Source: Holothuria scabra
Taxonomy: Eukaryota > Echinodermata > Holothuroidea > Aspidochirotida > Holothuriidae
NCBI GenBank assembly: GCA_037179385.1
Contig: CM074179.1
Coordinates: 2,232,001-2,296,000, forward strand
Length of the DNA stretch: 64,000 nt
Direction of reading: 5' to 3'
The notes below the pieces were generated by a model that ran no database searches, was not told the DNA's origin, and was given only the letters and a program-made list of their open reading frames with translations. Shown in pieces: positions 24,335 to 35,619 of this stretch. The position numbers were made by a program, and so were the translations under genes. Position 1 is the stretch's first letter. Each line of letters starts with the position of its first letter.

Positions 24335-26156
24335 AACCTCTCTGTAAGACCAAAATGGCAGTTTACAATGCCTGCATCATCAGTGCGCTGACACATGGCA
24401 GTGACACATGGACAATATATGCCAAGCAGGAAAGAAGACTTAATTCCTTTCACTTACGGTGCATCCGGCGCATCTTGGGCATACCGTGGGAGGACAAATT
24501 AGTACCAAATACTGAGGTTCTGTCTATAGCCGGCCTCCCAAACATGTTCACTATCCTCAAGCAGCGCAGGCTTCGCTCGCTTGGTCATGCACGTCGCATG
24601 CAAGATGGCAGTATCTCCAAAGCTATTCTCTACGGTGAACTGGCAATGGGTAAGTGAGTCACTGGCCGCAGGAAGTTACGCTTTAGAGACATCTATCTGC
24701 AAGAGGGATATGAAAGCGCTAAGACAAGATATTGAGCACTGGGAGGACCCTGCTGCAACTCGCCCCAAATGGAGAAGCCCCCTTAATACTAATCAACTTA
24801 AGTCAGGTGAGGACAGAGCTGCCAACATTTGAGATCCAGAAATAGGAACGCAATTAAGTTATGTGAGCGAGTATTCACTGGCATGGGGGAGGGGTCTAAG
24901 GGGAAGGTGTGTCCTCTTGCCTTCAAAAAATTTTTGAAATTTTAAACCCTGTACATCCAAAATGGTGGCATATTCTAAGCCAATATATCATATGCTCCAA
25001 CCAGACAAATATTGAAGAAACTACGTAGCCTTACAATAGGCCTAGCCTACGTACCCTAAATAATTACAATACTCGTATGTAGGCTGAGCTACCACTAGAT
25101 AATGTTTGTGGATAGGCCTAACTAAGTCTAGCCTACACATTTAGTACAAAAATCAGACTAATGACAGCAAAGCAAATGTGCCATCTGCCCATCTCAGTGC
25201 CTGAAAACTGTTGAACTTTCCAGTATTGACATTATCAACCTAGCCTAACAAGTATATCATAACATGGTACCGTTAAACCTAACATTAAGTTAGTCCCTGA
25301 GTTGTTAATAAAAATGAGCAAACTACCTTGCAGAGTTGATGTGAAAAATCACAAAGGTGTCTACCTCTGTTTAGTATTTGGCATGATACTGATTAAACTG
25401 CATCCTAACTAGGCTAGGCCCACTTCAAGTAAAACGTACAAACTCTGAACTAGGATCGTACGCATGTTGATTGGTCTCAAGCCTGCTAGCACTTGGCAGT
25501 ACCTGCTGATGAGACAGCGTGACAAGATTATGTACAGTAGACATGGGACTTTTCCGTTGATAGTACAAGTAATAGTATACTACGTAGTCTACTATAGTAG
25601 AGTCATGCAGTGCTTTCATATCTACGTACATGTGCACTTAACCAACAGAGGCTTCGCATGCAGAACTTTCTTACTGTAATTTCATCACAGTGTATGTACG
25701 TACTTGCATACAATTTTGTGAGACACAATGCACGCACTAAGATTTGGAAACTGCATGTTCAGTTTGATGCAATGGAAGCTAATTTACAATGCATTATATA
25801 ATTGTACACGACATTTCAGACCGATAGCTAAACATCAGAATGTTCCAATTTTTGGCAACATGGAAACTTGGACATCAGAACAGTTCTGATTAAATCAGGA
25901 CGGTTGGCAGGTATGTGAGGAGAGATTGCACCAAACTATAGAAGACAAATGAATTTGTAGAAAAAAACGCTTTACCTCACAGAGCAAGGAGACAACACAC
26001 AAGTGCAAACTGTGCTACAGATCAACACTGCCATTCACGCATTGGTCTGTTTAAAGCCACAAGCAGCGCTGCTCCAGAACGGCAGATAACTAGGAACTTC
26101 ATCCATGGTCATCTTGATGACGGAGGCCTACTTGTACAATGTAGAAAAACTAAAAG
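24335..26156 (+). mobile_element. 5'-truncated non-LTR retrotransposon tail with 17-bp target duplication
   Basis: The 17-bp sequence GTCTCTTGTAAAATTAA occurs at 24318-24334 and 26157-26173, immediately outside recognisable element sequence, and is taken as the target-site duplication. Inside, the frame reads KMAVYNACIISALTHGSDTW, then RCIRRILGIPWEDK and QRRLRSLGHARRMQDG, the well-known C-terminal part of invertebrate endonuclease/reverse-transcriptase elements. An in-frame TGA follows at about 24655, the frame shifts near 24695 (CKRDMKALRQDIEHWED continues in another frame), and the zinc-finger-like end (THKC...CHSRIGLF) appears only at about 26000-26060, after an insertion. The 3' end has no poly-A run. 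It is dead. Assignment to a clade is uncertain. Confidence 0.8.
24819..25910. mobile_element. Probable secondary insertion inside the retrotransposon tail
   Basis: The retrotransposon frame stops making sense after LKSGED (about 24815) and its zinc-finger end resumes near 25985. The intervening DNA begins CTGCCAAC and ends GTTGGCAG, an 8-bp inverted pair, with GTGAGGA nearby on both sides (24807-24813, 25915-25921). The sequence GAGTATTCACTGGCATGGG...GAGGGGTCTAAGGGGAAGG resembles 48245-48290. Boundaries and class are tentative. Confidence 0.4.
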
Positions 26157-28185
26157 GTCTCTTGTAAAATTAAGCCCTTTTAAAGCTTCTGATTTCAGGA
26201 GATTACAGTATGTTACAGAATCAACTAAACATATTGCATCTACATGACATTTTTTTGCTTTCAGTCTTTTAGATTACCCAAATACTGCAGTGAATAACAT
26301 TGTACAAAGGGCAGTACAAAACAGTCATTTTTTCAGAGCTTGTAAAAACTGCAATGACTTAAATGGGATGTGGAATTCTGATTTGAGATGACACGAAAAG
26401 AATTTGAACGCTGACAGAAATTTGGCTGAATTTTTGGAGCCATTTTAAGCATTGAATTTATTGTTAAAACTGAAAGAGGGTAACTCATTGTTGGACAAAC
26501 TTATCTGAATCTCGCTAAATCATTGAAGGATTTAAAACATTTTCAGTGTATCACAAGCGTGCGTCATGAAGTTAACCAATCTTAGTCAATTTTATACAAG
26601 TTCCTAGAGAATTGTTTTTTAATTAATTGAAACTGTAATATGACTCGGTATGTATGTCAAAGTTTTCTGGAATTCTAATGAAAGGCCAAAACAGTCAGCC
26701 CAAATTTATTCTGATGCAACAAGTACATATGTACCACTATTTTCCTCCCTTTTCTCTTCAAAGTATCTTTCAAAATATCTTAGGGCTTCAATATACACCC
26801 TAAAATAATCTACGATGACCTAAACATTCCAGAAAACGTATTAGGATGTGATGCATGCAAAAGATCTACATCCCATGAAAAATATTAAGAGATATATACA
26901 AGTGATCTTCACTACTAAGGTGAGTTGAATGTATTTAAGAACTTAGAGAAGGCCAAAGCCAAATTACACACCAATCACAGGAGACCATGAGGCAAGGTGC
27001 CGGCTGCAATTTTGGTCTCACCCTTTTTCTCAACCGAAACCCTGTAATCTGACCTTTTCATTTCACAAGCTTAATATAACATATTTGCCATGTTACAGAG
27101 TGATAAAATGTTATAGAGTGATAAAATATATGATATCCTAAAATTTCTTGTTGTTACAATGACAACAAGCAAACAACAGCATGAATCATTTTAAAAGCAT
27201 GAAAATTGAGAGATACTTACGTTTAATACTAGTTACTATAGGCCTACATTATGAATGTGCATTTTCTTCCAATAAAGAGTGGCCAGAAAAACTTTAAAAA
27301 GCGTACACATTTTTCTTGGCATGAATTTTTTTCATCTCATGTCTTAATGAAGAGGTTTTTCCTGAAATGCAATTTGCCCAGTTTCCAGCATGAAATTTTT
27401 CAAAGAATGAACTTTTAGCCTGACCGCCATTTTGTTTTGTACTAAATGTGTTAATAATTCCCAACACCACTTGAAGGCAGCTATGACAACATTGTCATCT
27501 GTTAACGAGGTCTTCCTTTGAGTAACCTTAATATCTATCTGTACGTGACTGTGATACTGTGGGACGTCCTTTCCTTTACAGACCACCAATTTCCTAACAT
27601 TATCATCAAACTTAATAGTGTCCGCTATTAAGGAACTTAGGAAGACCATGAAAAAAAAGATCAACATTTGGGTGTGGGAATGTATGGCAGGTGTGCATAT
27701 TAAGTGCTACACTTTAATCCAAGGTAGGACTTGTTTTAATAATAATAACAGTTTATGAAAGGTACTAACTTAGAAAATTTTGAAAGTGAAGGCTATATTC
27801 AAAGTACACACGCCTGAATATACGCGGTACCTCTGGAAGGACGATGTGCTAAATGTTTACGTTATCACACGTGGCTGGAAAGCCTTTTTAAATCTTTTTG
27901 ATCCTGGAACTCCTTGCAGGGGAATTTGGACATGTGGGTAAATTTGAGAGGGATCAAAGGAAATCTGGCAATTTTTGTATACATGTATATTTTTGTACTC
28001 AAAGTAGATCTCAGAGGTGTGGGGTTTTATTACTTCTACAAATGTTAATTCTATGAAAAAAAACCAATCTAACAAAATAAAAGTTTGACCCCTGATATGC
28101 AGTAGGCACATTAGGATGTATAGATTGCAGTTGCAGCTATGCATATATGGAGGTTAAACCAAGACAAGAAAATTAGAAAATACCC

Positions 28186-28315
28186 ATGAATCCCTCTGAA
28201 GATTACAAGTTATTGCAAACTGCTAAATTTAGAGGTATAGCGCCACCAGCCATGGATTTCTTCCCCAGTGATCATCCTGCAGTAGATGGACTCTCCAATA
28301 GTAGTTATAGGCAAG
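28186..28315 (+). other. Possible plus-strand first exon (43 codons)
   Basis: On the plus strand ATG at 28186 opens 43 codons beginning MNPSEDYKLLQ, with a second ATG in good context (GCCATGG, 28240 area), and closes at CAAG|GTAAGT (GT at 28316). The composition is protein-like (RGIAPPAMDFFPSDHP), but the frame stops two codons past the donor and no partner exon was found. It lies inside the 18-kb intron of the minus-strand gene. It could be a nested gene's first exon or a repeat fragment. Confidence 0.22.
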
Positions 28316-30103
28316 GTAAGTAGAAGCATAGGAGGTAAACTCATTTCACAATCAAATACCAAACTTCTTCCTTTCTCTACAATTGGAAGTTCGTCTGATT
28401 AAATGCTGCCAGTCCATTTAGCTGCAATTAATTTGCTTATTTTGTTATGGAATATCTCTTTAAGCATAAAGGGTTGGCTTTGGGTCTTTGCATAGAACTA
28501 CACTGTAAATATGTCCTTTGCAAGTAGCACAGAATTTTATCAACTATGCTATGGTTTATTAAACAAACAGCACCTATAGATATCAATTCTTACAATGCAC
28601 TAATCTGAGTCACTTTGCAATTTCCTTATTTGGCTGATGATAGTTTTTCTACAATAAAATTTATTGGCCTAATTGTTTTGACATTAATTAAACCCTTTAT
28701 TATGGCAAAGAGTAAATTGTATAGTCTGTGAGAAGAAATAATTATCAACCCTTACAGGATTATCTTGTTACATGTCTGGGGACCAATCAGATTGGCATAA
28801 ATTAAAAGCTGAAGATTCTTAGATGATCTCCAGTCCCAGTATAGCCCCATGATGCAACTGAACATTTCCATGTCTATATGTCTATAAAATACACCCAATC
28901 TGATGGCCATTAAAACACAGAGCTGTATGAATTAAAAGTCTCAGATGTTCCAACTTAAAAACTAAAACCAATCAACGCTGAGTACTTCTGGCTGGTGTTT
29001 GGTTTAAACATGGTGTCATGATATGATACAGTTATTTAAATGAACACCAAAAACAAAAAAACAAAAAAAAATGAAATTTAAAAAAAAAATCATACAAGCT
29101 CTCAAAAATGTTTCTGCATGTTGGCTAATACTGACCTAAGCATAAAAACTGAGCAAAACATAAAGTGCAATTCAACTGAAACAAATAATACTATATTCCC
29201 CCAATACATCCCTACCCATACATTCTGTAACATTGCTCTGTGTGAACGTAACATTTTACTTCTTCTGGTCAAAGATTTCAAAATACCAAAATATAAAATA
29301 CTGTTACTGTATGCTGAAGTTCTAGTACACTACGTAAATTTATGTTTGCTTTAACAACTACCATAAGAGAGAGAAATAAAAGATGGCCGCATATTTTTTT
29401 CAGTACCTAGAGGTCACAGGACATGTATATTATCAAACTAGAGCATAGCTGACACATAGCACATACAAATGTTACTATACATCAATGGTCCTCATTCACA
29501 CATTTGTCTTCATGTTTGGTTTGTTGAATTGAAAAGGACTAAAGAGTAATTAGCCATGATTAGTTTCAATGATATCATCTGAGTCTACCTTAAAAAACAG
29601 TTCAAATTTACTGGTTCTGTAAAAAATCATGCACAATTTGCGGACAAGTTTTCCTTTCAGAATCCACCATGAAAAAAATGTTCATAAGAGGAAAATCTAA
29701 AAGCAGCAATCGAATGATAATGTTTCTATTCGCCTTGCACAAAAAATAAGTGAATACAGTAGATGTGTGTGAGAAAGACCGAGAACACTTTGTGATGCTT
29801 TGCGATGATGTGATTTTTCAAAAAAAATTTTCTGAGAAAAAACTAGTGAATGACCAGAAACAGTAGCTACAGGACACACGATCTGATCACTTTACTAATG
29901 GGAGGAAAGAAGTTGTGACATTTTCACCGTGACAAAGTTTTTTGCACCAAATTTTAAGTCATGTGACATTTGCTACGATAACAAGCATTTTAGGCCGGTG
30001 CAAAGCAACATAATACCAAGCATTTGTCAAGAGATAACATACATTATGCAGTTTTAGAGAGCAGGTGTTTGCAATAGAACAGCATAACAAAGTATACCTT
30101 TAC

Positions 30104-30184
30104 CTTTATTTCTGCTCTCAAACGCACGAATGCGATCTGAGAGATTCTTAGCAACACGTCCTTGACGGACATTAGGAACTTTTT
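30104..30184 (-). CDS. Third exon: short basic segment (RVAKNLSDRIRAFES)
   Basis: This 81-nt exon has an excellent acceptor (a T-rich tract ending CTTCTTGAAG) and donor AAAG|GTAAAG. Its first two bases complete a Glu codon with the single base left by the previous exon, giving VT-E-KVPNVRQGRVAK. It ends one base into a codon, matching the two-base start of the exon at 11802. An alternative donor six bases further on (G|GTATAC, exon end 30098) keeps the same phase and would add Gly-Lys. The encoded 26 residues are basic and amphipathic and contain LSDRIRAFE. The R-x-x-x-F-E pattern recalls short segments in actin-associated proteins, but that is only a resemblance. Confidence 0.8.
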
Positions 30185-31409
30185 CTTCAAGAAGGAAAGA
30201 AAAACAAAAGTGTTAAAACCAATCTGAAAAAAGAGTCAACTCAACTTATATTAACCATTAAAATTGTTCTTGGAGAATTTTTCAAAACATGAACCAAAAA
30301 AGGTTAACATAACCTTCTACTGTACTAAAAGGGAAAACTACTTATTGGCCCAAAGGACTTGTTGTAAACAAACCACTTTTAAGACACTTAACAGTTTTCA
30401 CAACAAGCATTCAAGTACTAATCGTGTGTATCAATGAACAACATACACTGATTATTATCATTATTTTTTTCAATAAATTCCCCCAAACTTCCTGGTTTGG
30501 GAGTCTGTGAGGGACAATACCTACCTCCTATCACCCTATGTATACCATTTATACCTTTACTTACCATCTGGCAACCTTTGACACCATGGATACCCTACCA
30601 GCAGAGGGCACATAACACCCTATGGTTCCAGGTATTAATGGTATACATAGGGTGATAGGAGGTAGGTGAGGAGCAAAATAGACTGTGGAAATTTTGGACT
30701 CCCCACAAGGATTTTCTGGCCCTTTCACGCAAAATCCATCCCATATTTATAGTTCCTTCCGTGTACCAATTTTACCTCATGAAACTTGGATGGACATTGT
30801 TGACAATAATGCTGAAATTTAAAAGCTTCAAAATTTCAAACAAGATTCCTGTGGAGTCTACTACATCAAACAATCTCCAAAACTCCATGGTTTCAAGGGG
30901 ATACACAAGCCCCAATAACCTCCTGTTATACTTGTAATCCTACCTACCTGCAGCTTAACCTTCCCAAAGAAGTAGTACAGAGAGAAGGAGACCCCCGTCA
31001 CTCAGCAGCAACCTCAATTGTCTTCAAATGTTAAGCATGAAGTACAAAGCTTGTGGGTGGAGGACAAGGAAGGCCGCTCGATACGAGAGGGCGGTGTCCA
31101 TCTCTACTGTGCCAACAGGGTCTAGTTGCAGGTAGGTGGGATTACAATAAAGTGTAATAGAAGGTAGGTCGAGGGGTGAAGTAAGTGAATTAATGTGAAA
31201 TTTTTAATTTTGTTGCTCCTTTATGCAAACTAGATGCAGAAGGGACCAATGTATTCAGTTTATTGCTGTGACAAAATGATTTTATACTTACGTATACATT
31301 CACCATCCTACTGTGACATCTGGTACATCATAACTATGTACATCATTACCAATATGATCTACAAAATGAATGTTTATGATAGACTGCTGATCAAAAAAAA
31401 TCTCCTTAC
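30185..31409. other. Intron with S2 inverted repeat
   Basis: Contains the long inverted repeat at 30519-30667 and a related S2-like stretch near 31120-31190. The exon 2 reading frame happens to stay open for about 36 codons past its donor, which has no further meaning. Confidence 0.5.
30519..30667. repeat. Long perfect-arm inverted repeat (37-bp arms, 75-bp loop)
   Basis: The left arm 30519-30555 begins ACCTACCTCCTATCACCCTA. The right arm 30631-30667 is its reverse complement with one mismatch in 37. Similar right-arm sequence (ATAGGAGGTAGGTGAGGAG) occurs near 15065-15090 and 11130-11150, so this belongs to a dispersed family (S2). Confidence 0.88.
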
Positions 31410-32208
31410 CTGTGACTTCTTCTTTCTCCTCTTTCTTCTCCTCAGCCTTCTCTCCCAGTGTTATTTCAATTGCTACATTGCCCGCAGGACTTTCATCCTC
31501 TTTTTTATCGTCTACAACATCTTCTTCCTTTGGTATCTCAGTTTCCTCCACAGGGGTCTCAGCTTCCTCTTCTACATTAACTTCCTCCTTTGTTTCTTCA
31601 ATCTCTTCTGCCGCTTCTCCATTAACCTGGACATCGATCAACAGCTCTTCTTGTTTCTGTGTGTCTTCATTTTCTTCAACATTTTCTGATTCTTCTACTT
31701 TCTCTGATTCTTCTACTTTCTCTGATTCTTCTACTTTCTCTGATTCTTCTACTTTCTCTGATTCTTCTACTTTCTCTGATTCTTCTAAAACTTCCTCTCT
31801 TTCTTCAACTTTCTCTGTCTCACCTTCATCTGGTGTCTGTGCTATCTCTTCTGTTTGTTCTTCATCTCCTCCTGGCCACTGGATGGACACACCCGCCTCC
31901 ACACCACCAACCTTTACCTCTGCAATTTGTTCCTCTGTTATCTCCTCACCTTCTGGCTCCGGCTCTAACTCTTCAGTATCTTGCTCAGCCTGCACGTCTC
32001 CCCCGTTCAGCATATCTGCAAGCTCATCCATATTTACTTCCTCCCTGCCAGACTTTGCATCCTCATCTCCGACCTTCTGTGCGACAATGTCTTCCTGAAC
32101 TTCCACGTCGAGGGAAGCATCACCATCCCCAGAGATGATAAGGAAGCCATCACCATCAGCGGAATTGCGGGCAATGTCAGCGTCGGACATGACGTAGTTT
32201 CGTATAGC
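31410..32208 (-). CDS. Second exon: Glu-rich spacer with KVEESE hexapeptide repeats
   Basis: This 799-nt exon (266 codons plus 1 nt) begins after a clear acceptor with a long pyrimidine tract ending TATCACAG at 32209, and ends at donor G|GTAAGG (31409). It enters in phase 0, matching the giant exon, and leaves in phase 1, matching the next exon. The encoded segment starts AIRNYVMSDADIARNS and is strongly acidic. It holds six tandem KVEESE units (18-bp DNA repeats, 31685-31787), several KEEVNVEEEAE-like stretches, and near its end VAIEITLGEK, which resembles the repeated beta-like motif of the giant exon. It is probably a disordered or single-helix spacer. The open frame on the opposite strand here is a Ser-rich shadow of the same repeats. 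Confidence 0.88.
31685..31787 (-). repeat. 18-bp coding minisatellite (KVEESE x6)
   Basis: On the plus strand, TCTGATTCTTCTACTTTC recurs with exact 18-bp spacing (starts 31685, 31703, 31721, 31739, 31757, 31775). Because the unit is a multiple of three, copy-number change would add or remove six residues without breaking the frame. Confidence 0.95.
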
Positions 32209-32604
32209 CTGTGATAGAATAGAAGAAATGCCAAGGGTCAGAGCTGCCATTAACAAAATTGCACAATTCTAATCTTGCTTCATCTTGCCACACGCAAAAC
32301 AGAAAATGTTCCAACAAATCAAGCTTTCACTCAGAGTGCTGCAAAATAAGTACAAGCTTGTATATCCTTCACAAACTGAACCAAAAACTCTGTCCTCTGA
32401 ATGTCAGATAATTTGAACAACAGAATAAGCCACAAAATGCTTGACAAAAAGGTTAGGAACTACCGTCAAACAAACAGAAACGGTGTGGTAGAAACTACAG
32501 AAGATCATAAAAAAAGAAACTCCAGTTATTATGACAACTTAAAAAATATTTAACTCAAACCACAATGAGTGGCTTCCTCTACAGTAGTCTGCTTATTAAC
32601 TTAC

Positions 32605-32652
32605 GAGATGAAACAGCTTCAAGAGGAACCCAGGTTCAATTGAGTCTGGCAG
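32605..32652 (-). other. Possible 48-nt cassette exon between exons 1 and 2
   Basis: An open 48-nt stretch encoding LPDSIEPGFLLKLFHL ends at a strong donor (CTC|GTAAGT) and is phase 0 on both sides, so it could be inserted between the exons at 39807 and 32208 without breaking frame. The acceptor (TTGTAG) has a poor pyrimidine tract. It may be chance. Confidence 0.2.
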
Positions 32653-33464
32653 CTACAATGCTATACACTAATTACACCGAATTGAAATGACCCGAACATC
32701 CCCCAATTAACTGGGCCAATAATTCTAGGAGAGGAAGTATATATAACCCAGTCTGTACGTCAGATACTACATGGGGGAAGTAGTGGATCCTCCCAGTTCT
32801 TCCTGTGTCATTTACAGAAGCGGTGAGCTACTTCCTGGAAACAACACTTATTTCACAGAATGCCTTTCAAATGCAACTGAAAATGGTAAAACATTGGCTA
32901 TACAACCTGTTGCTGGAAGTTATGAATATGCAAGATCCATATTCATGATCTATCCAAAACATGACTAAAAGAGGCTGACATAAAATTTTGTTTACTCAAT
33001 GTTAGAAGTCCAACAGAATTCACATGTTGGAACAGGCAATAGAATTGAACGAAAAGATGAAATGTCATAATTAGTAAATAAGTCACTCAGGAAAATATAT
33101 GCCTGGACTTTACCAACATTACCAACATCAGTAGATCCCCCAACCCCCAGGAATTAACTTTACCAGAAACCAAGTTCATATCATTTACTATACGTATGGC
33201 TAGATACATCTTAGCAGAGAAACTTTTTTCAGGGGGATGACAACAATTCCATCACTTGTTTTAATAGGTTCCCCCTCTCCGGTTGGTCTAATGCCTTCCC
33301 CTTCCCCTTGCTGTATGAAACAATCCCCTAGACCCCCTTGTTGGACAAATAATGATCCTGTACTATGATGTACACACAACAATAACCTAGCCACTATACT
33401 GCAAAGATGTTACTATAGGCTACTCAGGTCTTAAGTTTTGGCAGGGTTTCCAGGTGTGCTATAT

Positions 33465-33640
33465 ACCAATCCGGAGAGCAAGTGACGGTCTGATTTCAGT
33501 CGGCCATAACTGGGGTCCATTACCTTTAAATCTTTCCATTTTCTTGCTTACCTCTATCATGGATGGTTGTACACTAATTTGTACCTTGAATTCTCCAATT
33601 TCACTAAATATGAGGGTTTGAAATTCATGTAAACAATAAA
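33465..33640 (+). repeat. Dispersed repeat R3, copy 1
   Basis: TGACGGTCTGATTTCAGTCG, GCCATAACTGG, CATGGATGG and ATATGAGGGTTTGAAATTCA match the reverse complement of 50870-51045. The pair lies in opposite orientations about 17 kb apart, flanking the giant exon. Confidence 0.6.
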
Positions 33641-35357
33641 CAAAGATGGTTTTAGGCTGATGGACCCCACTAATGGCTGCCTACAGTCACTGAAAACAAG
33701 CGCTAATCGCGGATTTGTCTATACTGTACATCACACTTGTTACAGTAGGAAATTTAAAGGTATGGTAGGTGTGCTGTTACATCCTTTATCTAGGGGTGCA
33801 AATAATCACACTCTTTTACAGCAATTTGAGGCAAGTGGTATAACATACATCTCACTCACATCAAAATTCAAGGCCTGAAGCAGACTTCACCACATGCCAC
33901 TGTTAAGTGCAATATGCTTCCCTGTCAATGGTATAATGATATAAAATTTACAAAAACAAAAGGAAATATAACAACTATTGAAAGTGCAGTGTTCCCATGT
34001 TTGTTACAAAATTCAACTATAATGTGTAATTCATAGTTCTTGTCCTGGATGTTCAACTCCCTGGATGACATTTATAGTCAAATCACTTCAGTGTACAGTT
34101 TGAGGTTATACCACTCATGTTTAGAAAGTAAACCTTTAAATCAGGCTTCCCCAACTAAATTTTCTGAAGCACCACATTGCTAAATGTCACTGACATAATG
34201 TGCCACCGATCACTGTCCTTTTGTGTTTTACAAGGGGTTTATGTGCAAAATGGTGCAACATTTGTTTAATTTTCCTGGCCAAAATTTTTCACACACTTTA
34301 CAATATTTGTCAAATTACCGGCAACGCTGAATCGACAAAGCCCTGACTCTAATAATGAATGTAAACAGTGACGGCAATTTTACTTTCTTGTGAGAACAAA
34401 TAGGACTTTACCATGTGCTTGTCGGTATGTGACGTCAGTCTGTGGGAAGTATTACATTTATTTACAGTACCTATTTTTGAGACAGAACAATTTATGTCAA
34501 AAAAGTTATGAAAAGTTTAATTTTTCAATGTTCTCCCATTAACTCTTTGCGCCACTTGAAACTACGTTGCACACCAAAAGTTGTGCGTGTGCCGCTATTT
34601 GAGGAAGCCTGCTCTAAATATATGCATTCATGGCTCATACGATCTTGTATTGTGCTATACAGTGTTAAGGCTAAATACTAAAAATATTGGAACCAATGTA
34701 CAAATTTTGTTCAAAATTGTACAGAATACTGAGATCCAAACTAGCGAAAACTTTTGAACTGAAAAAAGTACAGTACTTATTGAAATGCATTATTTCTTTT
34801 TTGCCACATTTGATTTAAATATTCAAAAGAGGGAGGAGGATGGCCTGGAAAGGGCACATGCCCCTCCCCTCCAATATTTGAGAAGTCACCAATTAACTTT
34901 GAGTTTTCACAGTCATTTTGGGGAAAAGGAGGTTACGTCCCCCTCCCGTCCCCACAAAATTGAATGAAATCTCTGCTTTTATGAAAGCATATTAATTTCT
35001 TGAATGATACATGGAGCTAGTGCAACAAGTAGGTTGATAAGGCTTAAATATAGACCTGTATTGGTATTAAATGTGGGGAAATAACACATTTTGACAAGAT
35101 CAAGAGTCCATTAGGTTTAAACACTCACTACTTTACACTGAGCAAGGTTCTTAGGCACTGGAAGGTTTAAATAAGGGTTAGACGAAAAACATTTGCATCA
35201 AGACTTACTAAAAGCCTTGTTGGCTAAACTTCAGTATGTGAACCTTTGATCTAAAGAACATATATTTACCGCCTACCCCCACCCTTTATTATTACAAATC
35301 TAAATAACACAATATTTTGTTAATCTCCCACATCTCAGTATATGAAGCAAAAATTTG

Positions 35358-35619
35358 TTAAAGGGCAGGAGCAGTCATCCCAAATTGAAGAAGTGTAGTA
35401 CAGTGTCCAGTTCTATGATTGGCTTTTGAGAGTCATGTGACAATGTTTTTTCCTTCCAATTGTGAAATTTACAAGGAACAACTAATTGGTTTACCTTGAA
35501 TATGCAAAAGTAAAGTCATAAAATGTAATTAAAGATACTTTTAAGAGAAATAAGATGAAAATTGAGCTATTTAGCTTTTTTTTTCAAAATAAGTTTAGAG
35601 GACTGCTCCTTACCTTTAA
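35358..35619 (+). mobile_element. MITE family A, full-length copy
   Basis: It is TTAA-bounded, with left end TTAAAGGGCAGGAGCAGTC and right end GGACTGCTCCTTACCTTTAA forming imperfect terminal inverted repeats. The inner blocks GTCATGTGACAATG and GGTTTACCTTGAATATGCA recur in the other copies. About 262 bp, no coding capacity. A 70-bp direct repeat of unrelated sequence sits on both sides. Confidence 0.8.

Larger units (their letters stand above)
11803..30103. other. About 18-kb intron rich in repeats
   Basis: Holds S2 and R4 repeats, the 22.5-kb satellite, the retrotransposon tail 24335-26156 and two weak exon candidates (14290-14463, 28186-28315). The rest is AT-rich sequence without recognisable genes. 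A minus-strand sequence ending ATG|GTGAGT near 23750 could be a non-coding exon but has no other support. Confidence 0.45.

Noticed and set aside
27344..27667. Minus-strand 107-codon open frame
   Set aside because: Some protein-like composition (KWCWELLTHLVQNKMAVRL) but no splice partner and no family match; it could be an old repeat fragment.
31412..32098. Plus-strand Ser-rich open frame of 228 codons
   Set aside because: It is the antisense shadow of the Glu-rich minus-strand exon; the Ser/Thr richness comes from reversed GAA/GAG codons and there are no matching splice sites.
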